Made by a program: the position numbers and the translations under genes
The notes under the pieces: generated by a model
What the model was told of the DNA's origin: nothing
Database searches by the model: none
Seen by the model: only the letters and a program-made list of their open reading frames with translations
Assembly (NCBI RefSeq): GCF_937616625.2
Contig: NC_065573.1
Location: 19,855,001-19,919,000, forward strand
Source: Mercurialis annua
Taxonomy: Eukaryota; Streptophyta; Magnoliopsida; Malpighiales; Euphorbiaceae
DNA length: 64,000 nt
Direction: 5' to 3'
In this document: positions 47,641 through 60,534 of the stretch, piece after piece
Layout: every line of letters begins with the position of its first letter
How positions within the stretch are numbered: the first letter of the stretch is position 1

Positions 47641-48760
47641 TCTTATAATATGCTTTTGTGAGTATAAAGATATATAATTCTGAATTATTATTATTTTTTG
47701 ATACAATATATTAATAAATTTAAACTTATTATAAAATTGATCAATATATCTTGGATATAAAAAATTGTCAGTTTTCTTTAATAATTTTTTATTTTATGTC
47801 GATTATATTCAAATAGCAAATAAAAATAAGTGAATGATCTAACTGCTAAAAAATTCTGTATTTTAGATTTTTTTTATTAATCAATTTCTGTATAAATTCT
47901 TTTTATGATAAACTGTAGCTAGCAAGATAAATTGATATATGTATCCTTAGAAAATTGTAGCTAGCGAGATAATCACAAATTGAAAGAAATTTGAGAAACT
48001 ACCAAGAAAATAGGCTAGATTAAAAAGGACTAAAAAGGAAGGAAAGAAGAATTTCAAATATGTATATCTAATTCAAAAGTTTTACCTTAAAAATATAATG
48101 TTTGGACATTAAGGTTACATTATTAATTTGCATGTGACAATGCTAGATAGATAAATAAATGAACTAATATAAAGCCATCATATTCCCACTTTATAGACCA
48201 TGTCCAAAATTCACTCTAAATTAGCTTTTTTTCCCTAGTATTTATGATTTGAATGCAAAAACAATTACCTTCAATAGAATATTCATTACAATATAAAGAA
48301 TTTCAACCGTAAATAATCGATTTAATCATTTCAACAATAAAAATTAAATTGTTTTAATTATAGAATTTTTTTAACTCCTTCTATAATTATTTTAATATAT
48401 AATAAATTATTTTATTTTAGTTATTGAGAATTCATTTATCTTCCTTTATAAAATTATGTTCATCTTTGTTATGTAAATTAAGAAAAATTTAATTTCATTA
48501 TTAAGAGATTAGAATTTTAAAAATATTTGTCATATGACTCAAAACAACCGAGTGAAAATTCTTTTTATTGTTGTACCGAACACAACTAAAATATTGTATA
48601 CAATTGTTCCGCTAGCTTGATTGATGAAAATTAAAATTAATTAGAATATTATTTATATTTATTAAACACATATAAAATAAAAATTGTTACTATATAAATT
48701 TAATATTTATTTTGATAAAAAAGTTGATTTATATTTAAAAATAAGTTCTAATGGTATTAG
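47641..48760. other. AT-rich DNA without recognised features
   Basis: No conserved reading frame or clear repeat was recognised. Confidence 0.4.
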
Positions 48761-48763
48761 AAA

Positions 48764-49094
48764 GCCAATTTTTTTTAATTTTTAAAAATATATCCAAATC
48801 TTTAAAAAGTTGTAAATTTGTTCCAAATTGTCGAATTCGCTAGAAACCTATCCAATTTTTCAAAATCGATTTGATGTTTTTTAAGATTAAATTATCCGAA
48901 TCATGTGGCTTTTCAACTAACAATTTTTTTCTTTTTAATTTTTTTATAAAATTCACACATCCAATTATAGTTGTAGGCATAATTAAATCAATTTTGAATA
49001 AGTAGATAGATTTGGAACAAATTTGTTAATTTTTTTATAGATTTATAATTTTTAAAAAATTTGGATATATTTTTAAAAATTAAAAAGGTTTGAC
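48764..49094. mobile_element. Probable MITE
   Basis: AATTTTTAAAAATATATCCA near the left end is repeated in inverted form near the right end (TGGATATATTTTTAAAAATT), and ATTTGTTCCAAAT/ATTTGGAACAAAT pair inside. No ORF. TSD not resolved. Confidence 0.5.
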
Positions 49095-49401
49095 TTTTTT
49101 ACCCCATTACGCCAAATAACCAAATAATTTTCTATTTTTGGAATATAAATAAAATATATAATATAATTATAGAAAAATGAAATGAAAATACTAAATATGG
49201 ACCAACAAGATACATATAAGTATTAAAGTAATTTTTAGGTTAGGTGAGGGCTATCATTTTCAAAGTATTGTGTGGAAAAGGATAGTCGGTCTTTGTCGTA
49301 CGTTAAGCTCAAGCAAGGGCACAATAAAAATTAATATCCTATATTTATTTAGAGACCGTCCCCTACACTGCAACAAATAATTTACAAGTGAATACAACAT
49401 C

Positions 49402-49755
49402 GAACAAAGGGTTAACGCGCCCCCTGAACTTGTGATACGGAGTCATATAACTCAATTTATACTTTTTTGAGCAACTAACCCCAAAACTCTTCATTTTTGG
49501 GTCAAATAACCCCATAACTGTATTTTTAAAATGCGTAAAATACAAATCGGAGGTGAGAGATGCAAAAATGTAATTAAATACTTCCCTAATTATTGCGATA
49601 TAATTATCCTAAATTCATTTTTTTAAATAAAAATATAATTTATTGGGTTATTTGACCCAAAAATAAAGAGTTTTGAGGTTAGTTGCTCAAAAAAGTATAA
49701 ATTGAATTAGATGACCCCGTATCACAAGTTCAGGGGGCGTATTGACCCTTTGTTT
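49402..49755. mobile_element. 354-bp Mutator-type MITE
   Basis: Inverted ends contain AACAAAGGGT, CCCCCTGAACTTGTGATACG and their complements, pairing over about 100 bp. ATACAACATC flanks both sides (49392-49401 and 49756-49765), a 9-10-bp duplication. No ORF. Confidence 0.8.
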
Positions 49756-50399
49756 ATACAACATCTACACTTCTCCATAAATTCTTCATAAACGCCATAG
49801 ATTCTCCAAAACTAATTTATTAAAGATATTATAAAAAAACATGTAAAATAAATGATATTTTATAATCTAGTTGCAAATCAAAAAGTATCAAAATAATTAT
49901 ATATTTATGAGATGGACGAAATTTATGGTTATTTTTAAAAATATTATTAGAAAAAGTATATATTAATAATATTTTTTAATTCGTAAAAATTAAAAAACAT
50001 CAAAAAATTCTCTATTTTTGGAACACACAAAATATTATTTAAATTAAACTCTATTTATATTATAATAGAAAATTATACCGCTATTTTTAAAGTAATTTTT
50101 TAATTTGAAATCATTTTCTTTTAATTAGTTTATGTATGTTTGTTTTTTGGTATTAATCTATAAAACATGCCCAGCTTAGCTGATACAACTTAGCAGAGCC
50201 AGCTCTAAAGCAGCAAACCACAAAATAGCAAATCAGCTAGCACAATAAAAAGGATCAACAATTAATTTTCAAAACATCTGGCTTGCACATCAAAAATTAA
50301 TACATATGACTAAATAATCAATCTGCATCAACTCTTATTTGAAAATCAGACAAATTTTAGCTCTCCAAATGTGATAAAATAGCAGCTATCCATCATTCT

Positions 50400-51905
50400 T
50401 TTGCACTTTGCTTTATCAGATCTACCATTATCCCTTCTCAGAAAAAAAAATTCACTTCTTTGCTCCAAGAATAAGACTGTCTATTGATATTCAAATATCC
50501 AGAGTCCTTCTCTGCACCTCTTTAGAGAAAAGACAATTAAAAAAACAAGTGTCTAATGTTTTCCACATGAACACTGCAAAAACTGCAAATGTTAATATTA
50601 ACCACATTCCAAGCCTTCAACTTATCTTTTGTCATCAACCTGTTCTTCAGAGCTAGCCAAGTTATGAAAGAAAATCTTGGAATGTGACATGGATACCAAA
50701 TGAAAGGAGCCCAAACCAGTTTTTTTTACTCAAGATTTAACATCTTCCAAAGACTGTTGATTGAGAAGATGCCATCACTTCTAGCTTTCCACTTGACTTA
50801 TCTTCAATCATTTAATCAACTTTAAAGTTTTCTTTAACAAAATTTCAGACAGTAAAAATATATTCATCTATAGGTCTGGTAAACACCAGTTACTATTTTT
50901 CCAAAGTCTGCACACTTTATAAGACTTAGGAACTTCTGAGTCTTTTATCACAACTTCTGAAAATCTATCAGCAAAGGACTTCCCATTTGGCAATGGATCA
51001 TATGCTAGAAAATAACTTTTCTTCATTCCCTAACTTATAATCAAAATAAAAGCCTATCTGAGATCTAATTTTGAGTAGACCTCTCTAGCTCCAAGAGATA
51101 TCCAAAGACTTAGCAATCTCCCAGTAGCTAGCAAGCCTGAGTTTGTTGCCAATCACCCAATTAATCAACATAGAAGGTTTGAAGGACACCAGATTGCAAA
51201 CATTTTTTTTTCACAACTGTAACATTTTGTAAGTATATAGATTTGATCCCTAACCCTCCAACACCTTTCTTAGAGCAAACATCCTTCCAGCTAACTCTGC
51301 TACCCTTTTTCTCAGAATAACTGCCATGTCACAAAAACTTCCTGCAAATACTCTCAACTCCATTAATTACTGAATTAGGCAGCAAAAAAGTAGAACACCA
51401 ATACACATGCATGCTTTACAGCACTGAGTTCACAAGCTGCAACCTGCCAACATAAGATAAGCTCTTTAAAGACCAGGAAGAAATTTTAGCAATAATTCTG
51501 CTAATCAAAGAGGAACAATGGTCTTTTGAGAGCTTAGAAGAGATTAGAGGCAACCCAAGGTACTTTACAGGGAGAGATCCTTCCACAAAACACAGACAAT
51601 CAATTATCTCATCTTTTCTGCAGCCATCAGGACCATCATAGTACATACAATTTTTCTACAAATTGGGCTTCAAACCAGACACATTAGAGAAAGCTGTCAT
51701 AGCTTCCTTGAGAATCATAAGTAACTTCAGATCACCATTGTTGAAAAGAAATAAGTTATCAGCAAATGCTAAAATGCAAAGATTGATTTTTCTACAACCT
51801 TTATGAAAACTGAAATCAGGGTCCTCTTTAGTTCTTTCACTTAATAGTTCTGAAAGGTAGTCCATGCATAAGACAAAGATCAGGGGAGAAATTGGCCACC
51901 CTATC
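50400..51905 (-). pseudogene. LINE reverse transcriptase, 3' part (split by copia)
   Basis: Continues the LINE interrupted at 51905/56700. Read leftwards: PISPLIFVLCMDYLSELLSE (about 51890), the catalytic box as FADNLFLF with Asn for the second Asp, then VKYLGLPLISSKLSKDHCSS and SSWSLKSLSYVGRLQLVNSV, a WKDVCSKKGVGGLG segment near 51290 and a zf-RVT segment (FSFITWLALKNRLMTKDKLK, near 50650). Several frame breaks and the Asn change make it inactive. The 3' end (about 50150-50400) is not fixed. Confidence 0.75.
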
Positions 51906-52216
51906 TGTTAGCGCAGCAGAAAATAAATAAGAGAAGAGAAAAGAATCACACAAGATTTTTTACGTGGTTCGATCAATGCGATCTACTCCACGGCAGAGAG
52001 AGAATTTATTCTATATGTTTGTTGTGAGTTTACAATAGGGTCATCACCTCTATTTATAGTGAACCCTTAAGACACAATTTAAGTCCTAATCCAATAAGGA
52101 ACTAGACTATAAATCCTAAAAGGAAAACAATGCTAAACAAAGGATTAAGTATCCTAATCTAAATAGGAACAATATATCCTAATCCAAATAGGAACAATAT
52201 GAGCCATAACTCAACA
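51906..52216 (-). repeat. copia 3' LTR
   Basis: 311 bp, ends TGTTAGCG and CTCAACA (TGTT/AACA inverted). A tandem 25-bp repeat (CCTAATCYAAATAGGAACAA) lies at about 52150-52200. Confidence 0.95.
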
Positions 52217-52231
52217 ATCTCCACCTTGGCG
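52217..52231 (-). promoter_or_regulatory. copia polypurine tract
   Basis: On the minus strand AAGGTGGAGAT directly precedes the 3' LTR, as expected for the plus-strand primer. Confidence 0.7.
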
Positions 52232-52390
52232 AATACACCCAACAAGATTAATCCTGAAACCTTCTTCAGCAAATCACAAGGACACCAAATTGCATCACAT
52301 AATAAACTCTCCACCTTGACTTAAAATTACTCCAAAGTCAAAGTTAACCAAGACCAACTCTCTCTCTGCCATCCATGCCCCTTAAGGGCC

Positions 52391-55300
52391 TCATGCACTG
52401 CGTACATTGACCAAGTCCAAGCTGAGCTTGAACTTTTCAGTAGGCAACGGCTTTGTTAACATATCCGCTGGATTAACTGCAGTGGCTATCTTCTCTATAA
52501 GAAATCTCTTGTCTTCCACGACATCCCGAATGAAGTTCATCCTCACATCAATGTGCTTTGATCTCTCATGATACACCGGATTCTTTGCCAAGCACAAAGC
52601 ACTTTGACTATCGCAATAAATCACAGGCTTCTGAACTTCTAAACCCAAGCTATCAATTAGACCTCGCAACCACATACCTTCCTTGACCCCTTCCGTCAAA
52701 GACATGTATTCCGCTTCAGTTGTGGACAAAGCAACTGTAGATTGTAAAGTTGCTTTCCAACTAATAGCACATCCATATAGGGTGAAGATATAACATGTTA
52801 AGGACCTCCTTCGAATAAGATCTCCTCCATAGTCGGAATCTGTGTAACCCACAATTCCATCAGAACCACCACTAGAACCATAAACCAGACATATGCCACT
52901 CGTTCCCTTCAAGTACCGCATAATCCACTTGACCGCCTCCCAATGAGTCTTTCCCGGATTACTCATAAATCTGCTAACCACACTAACAGCATGTGCTAAA
53001 TCAGGTCTTGTACAGACCATTGCATACATCAAGCTCCCGACCGCACTCGAATACAGACATCGCTCATGTATTCCTTCTCAGCATCAGTACTAGGTAGTGC
53101 ATTAGCATCAAATTTAAAATGTGATGCCAAAGGAGTGCTTACTGGCTTAGAGTTCTCCATTTGAAAAGATTGCAGCACCTTCTCAATATATTTCTGTTGA
53201 GAAACATACAACAGGCCTTCTTTCCTATCTCTCCAAATCTCCATGCCCAAAATCTTCTTGGCTTCACCCAAATCCTTCATCTCAAACTCACTACTCAACA
53301 AGGCTTTCAAGTCGTTAATTTCAGCTTTAGACTTAGCTGCAATTAACATATCATCCACATATAGCAACAAATAGATCAAGGAATCATCAGACAGCTTCCT
53401 AGAGTAAACACAGTTGTCAAACTGATTTCGAACATACCTATGAGAAAGCATGAAAGCATCAAACCTCTTGTACCACTGTCTAGGAGACTGCTTTAAACCA
53501 TACAAGGACTTTTTCAGCAAACACACATAGTCCTTGTGATCAGAATCAAGAAATCCCTCCGGCTGTGACATATAAATCTGCTCCTCTAAACTCCCATGCA
53601 AGAATGCTGTTTTCACATCAAGTTGTTCTAACTCAAGATCCAACGCACTCACCATAGATAGAAGAACCCGAATGGTTTTGTGCTTCACAACAGGTGAGAA
53701 TACTTCATTGTAGTCAATTCCCTCCTTTTGTGAAAAACCCTTCGCTACAAGTCTCGCCTTGAATCTAGCTGATTCAACTCCAGGAATACCCTCTTTCTTC
53801 TTGAAGACCCATTTGCATCCTACCGGTTTCACTCCTTTTGGTCGAGGTACCAACTCCCATGTACTGTTCTTCTCAAGAGACTGCATCTCCTCATTCATGG
53901 CAATTAACCATTCAGATGCTTCTCTACTCTGCACTGCCTCTTTATACGACTGTGGCTCATCAGAATCAATGATCTCACTTATTGCCAAAGCATAAGCCAT
54001 AGGATTAGTGTCAACCGTATCAACACAATCCACATATCTCATTGGTGTTCTGATTTGCCTTCTTCCTCTCCTTGTTTCTATACTATCTTCTACCACTTCT
54101 TCATTAGGCTCGTTTATAGGATCAGTAGTAATCCTATTTGGAGCTACAAACTCCACCTTCTGGCTAGCACCCAGATCAGTTTTTCCTGCAAGATCACCAA
54201 GTTCCTCTTTCTGGCCAAACATAGTAGATTCATCAAAGGATACGTCTCTACTAATAATCAGTTTTGGAGTTCTATCCATCTCTGTGCACCACAGTCTGTA
54301 CCCTTTAACTCCAGTCGCATACCCTAGAAATATGCATTTCATTGCCCTCGCCTCAAGTTTACCATCATTAACATGAGCATAGGCAACACAACCGAAAACA
54401 CGCAAGCCAGAATAATCAGAGGGTTTACCATACCATACCTCTTGAGGTGTCTTCAAATCAATTGCAGTAGATGGCGATCTATTCACCAGATAACAAGCAG
54501 TGTTAACTGCTTCAGCCCAGAAACGCTTTGGAAGACCCGCGTTTAACCGCATGCACCGAGCACGCTGTAGTAGTGTTTGGTTCATCCGCTCTGCAACCCC
54601 ATTCTGCTGTGGCGTGTACCGTACAGTGTGATGCCTCACTATACCTTCCTTTCTACAGAAGTCATCGAATGGTGCATTGCAAAACTCTAACCCGTTGTCC
54701 GTCCTGAGTGTCTTGACCTGTTTTCCAGTATGTTTTTCAACCATGGTCTTCCACTCCTTGAACCGCCCAAACACTTCATCCTTCGATTTCAGAAAATACA
54801 ACCACACCTTTCTCGAGTAGTCATCAATAAAGGTCACAAAATATTTGAGTCCCCTGTGGGATTCAACCCGAGCAGGACCCCATAAATCCGAGTGAATATA
54901 ATCCAGGATGCCTTTCGAGGTGTGCCTTCCAGAAGTGAATTTCACCCTGCGTTGCTTGCCAAGAATACAAGTTTCACAGAACTTCAGCTTCCCCGTTTCC
55001 GCTCCTTCTAACAACCCTTGTTTACTCAATATGGATAGCCCCCTCTCACTCATATGACCTAACCTCTGATGCCACAACTCGGTTTTACCATCATGTACCT
55101 CCAAGGACCGAGCAACCGCCACAGTTCCCACTACTGCACTTCCTGTGAGAATATAAATGCCGTGTTGTAGCACACCCTTCATCACAGTCAATGCACCTTT
55201 AGAAATTCTGATCTGTCCATCTCCACCTGAGTGGTTGTACCCTTGCTTGTCAAGTGTACCCACAGAAATCAAGTTCTTCCGCAATTCAGGAATATACCAA

Positions 55301-56337
55301 GCATCAAATGTTCTAACCATACCATCATACATCTTGATCTGAACAGAACCACTACCCTTGACAGCAAGCTCTTTATCATTCGCCACCTTTACAGTGCCAT
55401 TCCACTCCTTGAAAGAATTAAACAATTCCTTTCTAGAAGACATATGATAAGATGCACCAGTATCTAGGACCCAGGTACTATCAGAACTTGATGTACTCAC
55501 AGTCAAAACATCACCGCTTTCTTCCTCATCAGAACTCTCCTGTACCACAGCTGCATTAGCATTACCGCTTGATTCCTTGTTTTCGCCACCCTTTTTCAGC
55601 TTCGGACAATCTCTTCTAAAGTGCCCCTTCTCCTTGCAGTGATAGCATCGTCGTCCATTAGACTTCGATTTGGAACGCGACCTGTTTCCTTTCCCACCAT
55701 CTCTCTCATGACTCCTGCCCCGACTCACCACAAGACCAGAAACCGATTCCTCCTCATTAGAGTTAGAGACCTTTTTCTTTAGTTCTTTGGATTGCAAAGC
55801 ATCCTTTACATCACTAACAGAAATTGAATCTCTACCATATAACATTGTATCAACAAAGTTTTCATATGAATTGGGCAAAGAACATAAAAGAATGAGGGCT
55901 TGATCCTCTTCTTCAATCGAAACACCAACACCTTGTAAATCTATAACAATTCGATTGAAGTTATTAACATGATCTCTTACCTGAGTATTTTCCGTCATCC
56001 TCAATGTATACAAACGTTGTTTCTGATACAACCGGTTTGTAAGAGATTTCTTCTGAAACTTGCTCTCCAACGCTCCCCATAAAGCATCAGCAGTTCCTTC
56101 ACCGATAACCTCTCTCAACACCTCATCAGAAAGACTCAATAGAATCGTACTATGTGCCTTTGACATAATATCTGCCTTCTCTCCCACAGACAAACCTTCC
56201 GGTAAATTGCTTTCTCCTCCTAACGCCGCTACGCATCCTTGTTGAACCAAAACAGCCTTCATCTTGACTTTCCACAAAGTAAAGTCATTCGAACCATTGA
56301 ATTTCTCAATATCAAATTTATGAAGCGACATCTTCAA
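52391..56337 (-). CDS. copia Gag-Pol polyprotein with one frameshift
   Basis: Two frames, 56337-53029 (1102 residues) and 53032-52391 (213), together make a standard copia polyprotein. Order: gag; CCHC knuckle at 231-244 (CYHCKEKGHFRRDC); protease DTGAS 292-296; integrase HHCC (H423, H428, C454, C457) and DDE (D484, D547, E583); RT with YVDDMLIAA; RNase H with TDSDYGGD and STTEAEYMSL in the second frame. The break near 53057 looks like one lost base at the RT-RNase H junction, where copia elements normally keep one frame. The layout resembles Tork/Tnt1-type elements; lineage is tentative. Gag packages the RNA; Pol copies and integrates it. Confidence 0.92.
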
Positions 56338-56373
56338 TCAACAAAATACCTAGAATCTCAGATTTGAAATCTA

Positions 56374-56386
56374 GGCTCCGATACCA
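56374..56386 (-). promoter_or_regulatory. copia primer-binding site
   Basis: TGGTATCGGAGCC on the minus strand, two bases inside the 5' LTR, complementary (one difference from the usual TGGTATCAGAGC) to initiator tRNA-Met. Confidence 0.85.
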
Positions 56387-56388
56387 CT

Positions 56389-56699
56389 TGTTAGCGCAGC
56401 AGAAAATAAATAAGAGAAGAGAAAAGAATCACACAAGATTTTTTACGTGGTTCGATCAATGCGATCTACTCCACGGCAGAGAGAGAATTTATTCTATATG
56501 TTTGTTGTGAGTTTACAATAGGGTCATCACCTCTATTTATAGTGAACCCTTAAGACACAATTTAAGTCCTAATCCAATAAGGAACTAGACTATAAATCCT
56601 AAAAGGAAAACAATGCTAAACAAAGGATTAAGTATCCTAATCTAAATAGGAACAATATATCCTAATCCAAATAGGAACAATATGAGCCATAACTCAACA
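56389..56699 (-). repeat. copia 5' LTR with promoter
   Basis: Identical by eye to 51906-52216. On the minus strand it carries the TATA box CTATAAATAG (56533-56542) that should drive the element RNA. Confidence 0.95.
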
Positions 56700-57600
56700 A
56701 TCTGAGCTCCTTACCTCGAGCATAGCCATTTAGCTCTCCATTAATTTGAATAGAGAACATTACTGATATGATACAACTCATCACCAGTATAATAAATCTT
56801 TTGAGGAATCTTAAGCCAATAAAAACCTCTTGTATGAAGTCCCAAGCCACTGTATCATAGGCTTTTTGCAGATCCACTTTCAAAGCACTTAAATTACTCT
56901 TCTTTCTATGGTAGTTCCTCACTAACTCATGCGCTAGTAAAATGTCATCAGTTATTCTTCTCCCAGGAATGAAAGCAAACAGGCTTTACTCACAATTTTA
57001 GCAAGTAAACTACTGAGCCTTTTAGCAAGCACTTTAGAAATCGTTTTATAAATGACATTACAACACGTTATTGGTCTGTAATCACTTAAAAAAGTAGGGG
57101 ATCGAACTTTTGGAATTAATGATATAGCAGTTGAGTTTACCTGCCTTAACATTTTTCTAGATTTAAAAAAATCTTTAATGGTTTTAATTAATAACATCCT
57201 TTTCTATTATACTTCAGTTTCTCTTAAAAAAAAGCACCAGTGTACCCATCTGGACAGGGGCTTTGTCAACATTTATGTCAAATAGAGATGCTTTAATTTC
57301 TTTATTAGTAATATCTCTGTCTAATAAAGTCCTGTCTTCATCACTAAGAACATTCCCAATAGAGAATATAGAGGGATCAGATTAGCTTCTGTTAGGAATA
57401 GCCTTGCTAGTGAAATTTTTATTGTGTCTCAGGATTTCCTCTTTTTTATCAATGAAAGATCAGTAATAAGCGTCCCATCATCAAGTTTAAGAGAAGAGAT
57501 GTTTCTCCTAATTTACCTTTATTTAAGACTTCTATAAAAAAATCTTTGGTGTTTTTGCCACCTAAAGCAATCCCATTCATTTTAGTTTTTTTATCAATGT
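56700..57600 (-). pseudogene. LINE reverse transcriptase, 5' part (split by copia)
   Basis: Read leftwards: a linker ending KAP near 57250, TAISLIPKVRSPTFLSDYRP with CCNVIYKTISKVLAKRL (57197-56952), then after a frame change LKVDLQKAYDTVAWDFI near 56870, the RT palm with its first catalytic Asp. The frame joins the part at 51905 once the copia is taken out. The endonuclease is missing, so the LINE was 5'-truncated. It abuts a second LINE fragment at 57690. Confidence 0.75.
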
Positions 57601-57689
57601 ATGTTTATTTCATTATTCTTTAAGATAAAATGCTGAATTATTTTATTAAAATAATGTGTTTTGGTTTTGTTTTTTTAGAGGAAAGTTAC

Positions 57690-58860
57690 AACTTTGTTAA
57701 TCATGAAAGAAAATTACAAGATCATTGATTGGAGTAGGAACTCGCCCATCAAAGATACAATCTTTACCTATGAAAATGCCCCATTTAGCTAAAGCATGAG
57801 CTACATGGTTACCATCCCTTTTCAGAAAATTAAAAGCTACCTCTCTACCATTACAAAAAGAGATGCAGTCTTCGACAATAAGCTGAGTAAGATCCATTGC
57901 ATTGTGAGGAAACCGAAATCTATTAATGACACTTAAACAATCTGATTCACAAACAATCTTGGCATAGGGTAAATCAGCCGATAACTGCAACCCCAAACAA
58001 ATGGCTTCAGCTTCAGCTACCTCTGCGTTAATAATCCCATGCAAGATTTTAGTGCCACTGTGCAAAACTGCTCCCGACGAATCTCTGCACACCATGCTGA
58101 TTGCTGCAATTTTCTTTTCCACAGAAATGGCCGCGTCCGAGTTAATCTTCAATACACCAGCGTGGGGAGGCTTCCAGACCTGAGCTCCAACAGCAGGAGG
58201 ACGATTCTCCTTAGCAGCAGCCGGAGTAATAAGGGACTGGACCCTATTAAAAAGAAGCGGAGGTGGCCATCGACGATTCTCAAACACAATATCGTTACGA
58301 TCATTCCAAATGTTCCAAAGACATAAGATGAAAATTTGAGCCTCTTCACCTTTAAGGGCACCAAACATGGCATTCAGCCATTAACTTATAGAACTATGGC
58401 CATAACTGTCTACTCTCAGATTAAGGGGGAAAGAAGCCACAAACCTCGAACTTTTTTGCACTCTTTTAAACAATGAAGCACAGATTCCTCATGATTTTTA
58501 CATCTGGGACAACTACCATCAATTGACAACTTCCTCCTAGCTAGATTCAGATTGCAGGGAAGAGCGTTATGGCAAATCCTCCATAGGAATTGCTTCACTT
58601 TTGGACGCATGTTACAGCTCCAAACATTCCGCCTATAAACCATTTTCAGGAATGGAGTTTGAGGGACTAGCTTGCTGACGCTGCAGTAATGCAATCGCTC
58701 GATAGTAACCTGACTTTCACAGTGTAAAACCCCGACTTATTCAACGGCCAAAACAGCTTGTCTGGCGGAAGACGGCGACTTATGGGAATTTGCAGAATAT
58801 CATCGACTACCTCCGCTGTAAAAGCGTTCTTTAACTTCCCAGAAGACGGCAACTTATTCT
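57690..58860 (-). pseudogene. Second LINE fragment, zinc finger and RNase H
   Basis: Pieces read leftwards: ILQIPISRRLPPDKLFWPLN (58790), MRPKVKQFLWRICHNALPCN with CPRCKNHEESVLHCLKEC (58600-58490), then a 223-codon RNase H frame with LKINSDAAIS, AEAEAICLGLQ, VCESDCLSV and GNHVAHALAKWGIFIGKDC. A stop near 58380 and one or more frame changes separate them. A short T-run near 57670 may be the poly(A) tail. Close relative of 46640-47640. Confidence 0.8.
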
Positions 58861-60216
58861 GTTTTTAATAATAGTAATTATTTAAAAACAAAAGAAAACA
58901 TGTACATAGCGAACTATCAATTATTTAACAATAAAATGCGATAAAAATTTTTTGTCTCTCTTTTCTCTCTCAAATAAAAAGGCCTAGTCGTCAAGAGTTT
59001 TCTTTTAGTTTTTCTCTTCGGATGCCGTCAATGGTTTATTTTTACCCTTGGCGTTAGCCATATTTTTATTATTTTAGAATAAAATAAATAGTCGACTCCT
59101 TTTCATCTTTTTTTTTGTTGGTAAATCTATCGACGAGGCGCATCAATTTCAATATATATACAAATTAAGAATCAGAAATAGATCAAGACCTTTTAAGACT
59201 AAGAAATCGTTTATATATATATATATGATATCTTCATTAGAGCGATTATTTTTTTTTTTTATAAAAATTGTTGTTCATTGTATATAAAAAGTTTGTTTGT
59301 CTTTTTTATGAAGGATTGGTAGGTTTTCTCTTAAATAGAGAAGTATTGGATTTTATTGTGATAAAGCACTTATATAACTTTTATTTTTATTTTATAAGAC
59401 GGTCTGCGAATTAAGATTTTATATCTTATTTCATGTTAGATCATTAAAAAAAGGTTATACGTTTTTTAAATTCTTACCTTGATATTAAACGAAGATTATT
59501 TGATTGTCAAAAAAAAACTATAAAACTCGATTTTTTTGTTGGAAATGGACTACTTGGTATTGATTATTATGCTGAATGAATTGAGACTGGAGATAGTTTC
59601 TGCAGCGAAGCGTAGCCCATTAGTTATGAATGTGGATCAAGGTGAAGCTCTAGCTATTTACTATGGGCTATGCATAGTAAGGAACCGCTGCTTCAAACTT
59701 CAGCGAAGAATGTCCGATTTTTAGCTACACAGTCTTGTTATGGGAGATATCTTTCAATTAATTGCTTCTTTTAATTTATTAATTTGTGTCAATTGCCATT
59801 ATTTTTAAGCAAAGAAATTGTAATTATGAAATATATATTTTTCTCACGTTAGAGCTTGTATTTCTGGAGCTTTTTTTTCATGTCTCTTCTTAATCGATGG
59901 AACTTTTGATGAATATAAAAAAATCGTTTTTTCTCACAAAAAAAGCCTTGATTTTTTTATCAGAAATTTGAACAACATTAATTATTAAGCCTCAATTTTA
60001 GTTAATAACACAAGTTTTGATGTTCGAAAGAGTTAAATAACACAATATTTGGTAAAAATAAAAGTAGTATATGAAGACTATGTGCCAATGTGACAATGTC
60101 GGCTCCAAGATAAGGCCATAAGGCCACATGGCCAAGTTATCAGTCAGCACCCCATGCAACCATACGCGGTGTTGAAAATGGATGCGATCCAAATTTCTTA
60201 TTAAAATAAAAATAAT
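58861..60216. other. AT-rich DNA; weak RNase H-like trace
   Basis: No clear gene. A 62-codon plus-strand ORF at 59536-59724 contains QGEALAIYYGL, reminiscent of LINE RNase H, but it is too short to call. Confidence 0.3.
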
Positions 60217-60217
60217 A

Positions 60218-60513
60218 CTCCCTCCGTCCCACTCTAATTGACAAAATATGGAATTTTTGGTGTTCCATTCTAATTGACAAAACTAACATAACTATAATTT
60301 TTTCCTTTAATTTTCCATCTTTACCCTCATTTAAAGTCATGACTTTTATGGAAAAATGATGAATATTTAATGAAAATTTAACTAATATACTAATAGCATT
60401 AATTGGCTCTATTATCAATAGAAGGGTTTACAAGTAACTCTTTATGTCATTTATTAGTTTGTATTGGTTATTGTAATTTAGTTATTTTGTCAATTAGAGT
60501 GGGACAGATGGAG
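60218..60513. mobile_element. Stowaway-like MITE
   Basis: 296 bp; ends CTCCCTCCGTCCCACTCTAA and TTAGAGTGGGACAGATGGAG are inverted; TA flanks both sides (60216-60217 and 60514-60515). Non-coding. Confidence 0.85.
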
Positions 60514-60534
60514 TAAATAATTGGCTAATAGATT

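Larger units (their letters stand above)
51906..56699 (-). mobile_element. Young Ty1/copia retrotransposon nested in a LINE
   Basis: 4794 bp with two 311-bp LTRs that are identical by eye, a PBS beside the right LTR, a purine tract beside the left LTR, and a gag-pol frame on the minus strand. The insertion splits a LINE frame. ATCTG occurs at 51903-51907 and 56700-56704, so the 5-bp duplication is present if the first two LTR bases overlap it; strictly outside the LTRs only ATC is shared. Confidence 0.93.

Noticed and set aside
53161..56245. Plus-strand ORFs across the copia
   Set aside because: Shadows of the copia polyprotein on the opposite strand.
59536..59724. Short ORF with QGEALAIYYGL
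   Set aside because: It resembles LINE RNase H but is only 62 codons with no catalytic set; left as a trace in the intergenic note.
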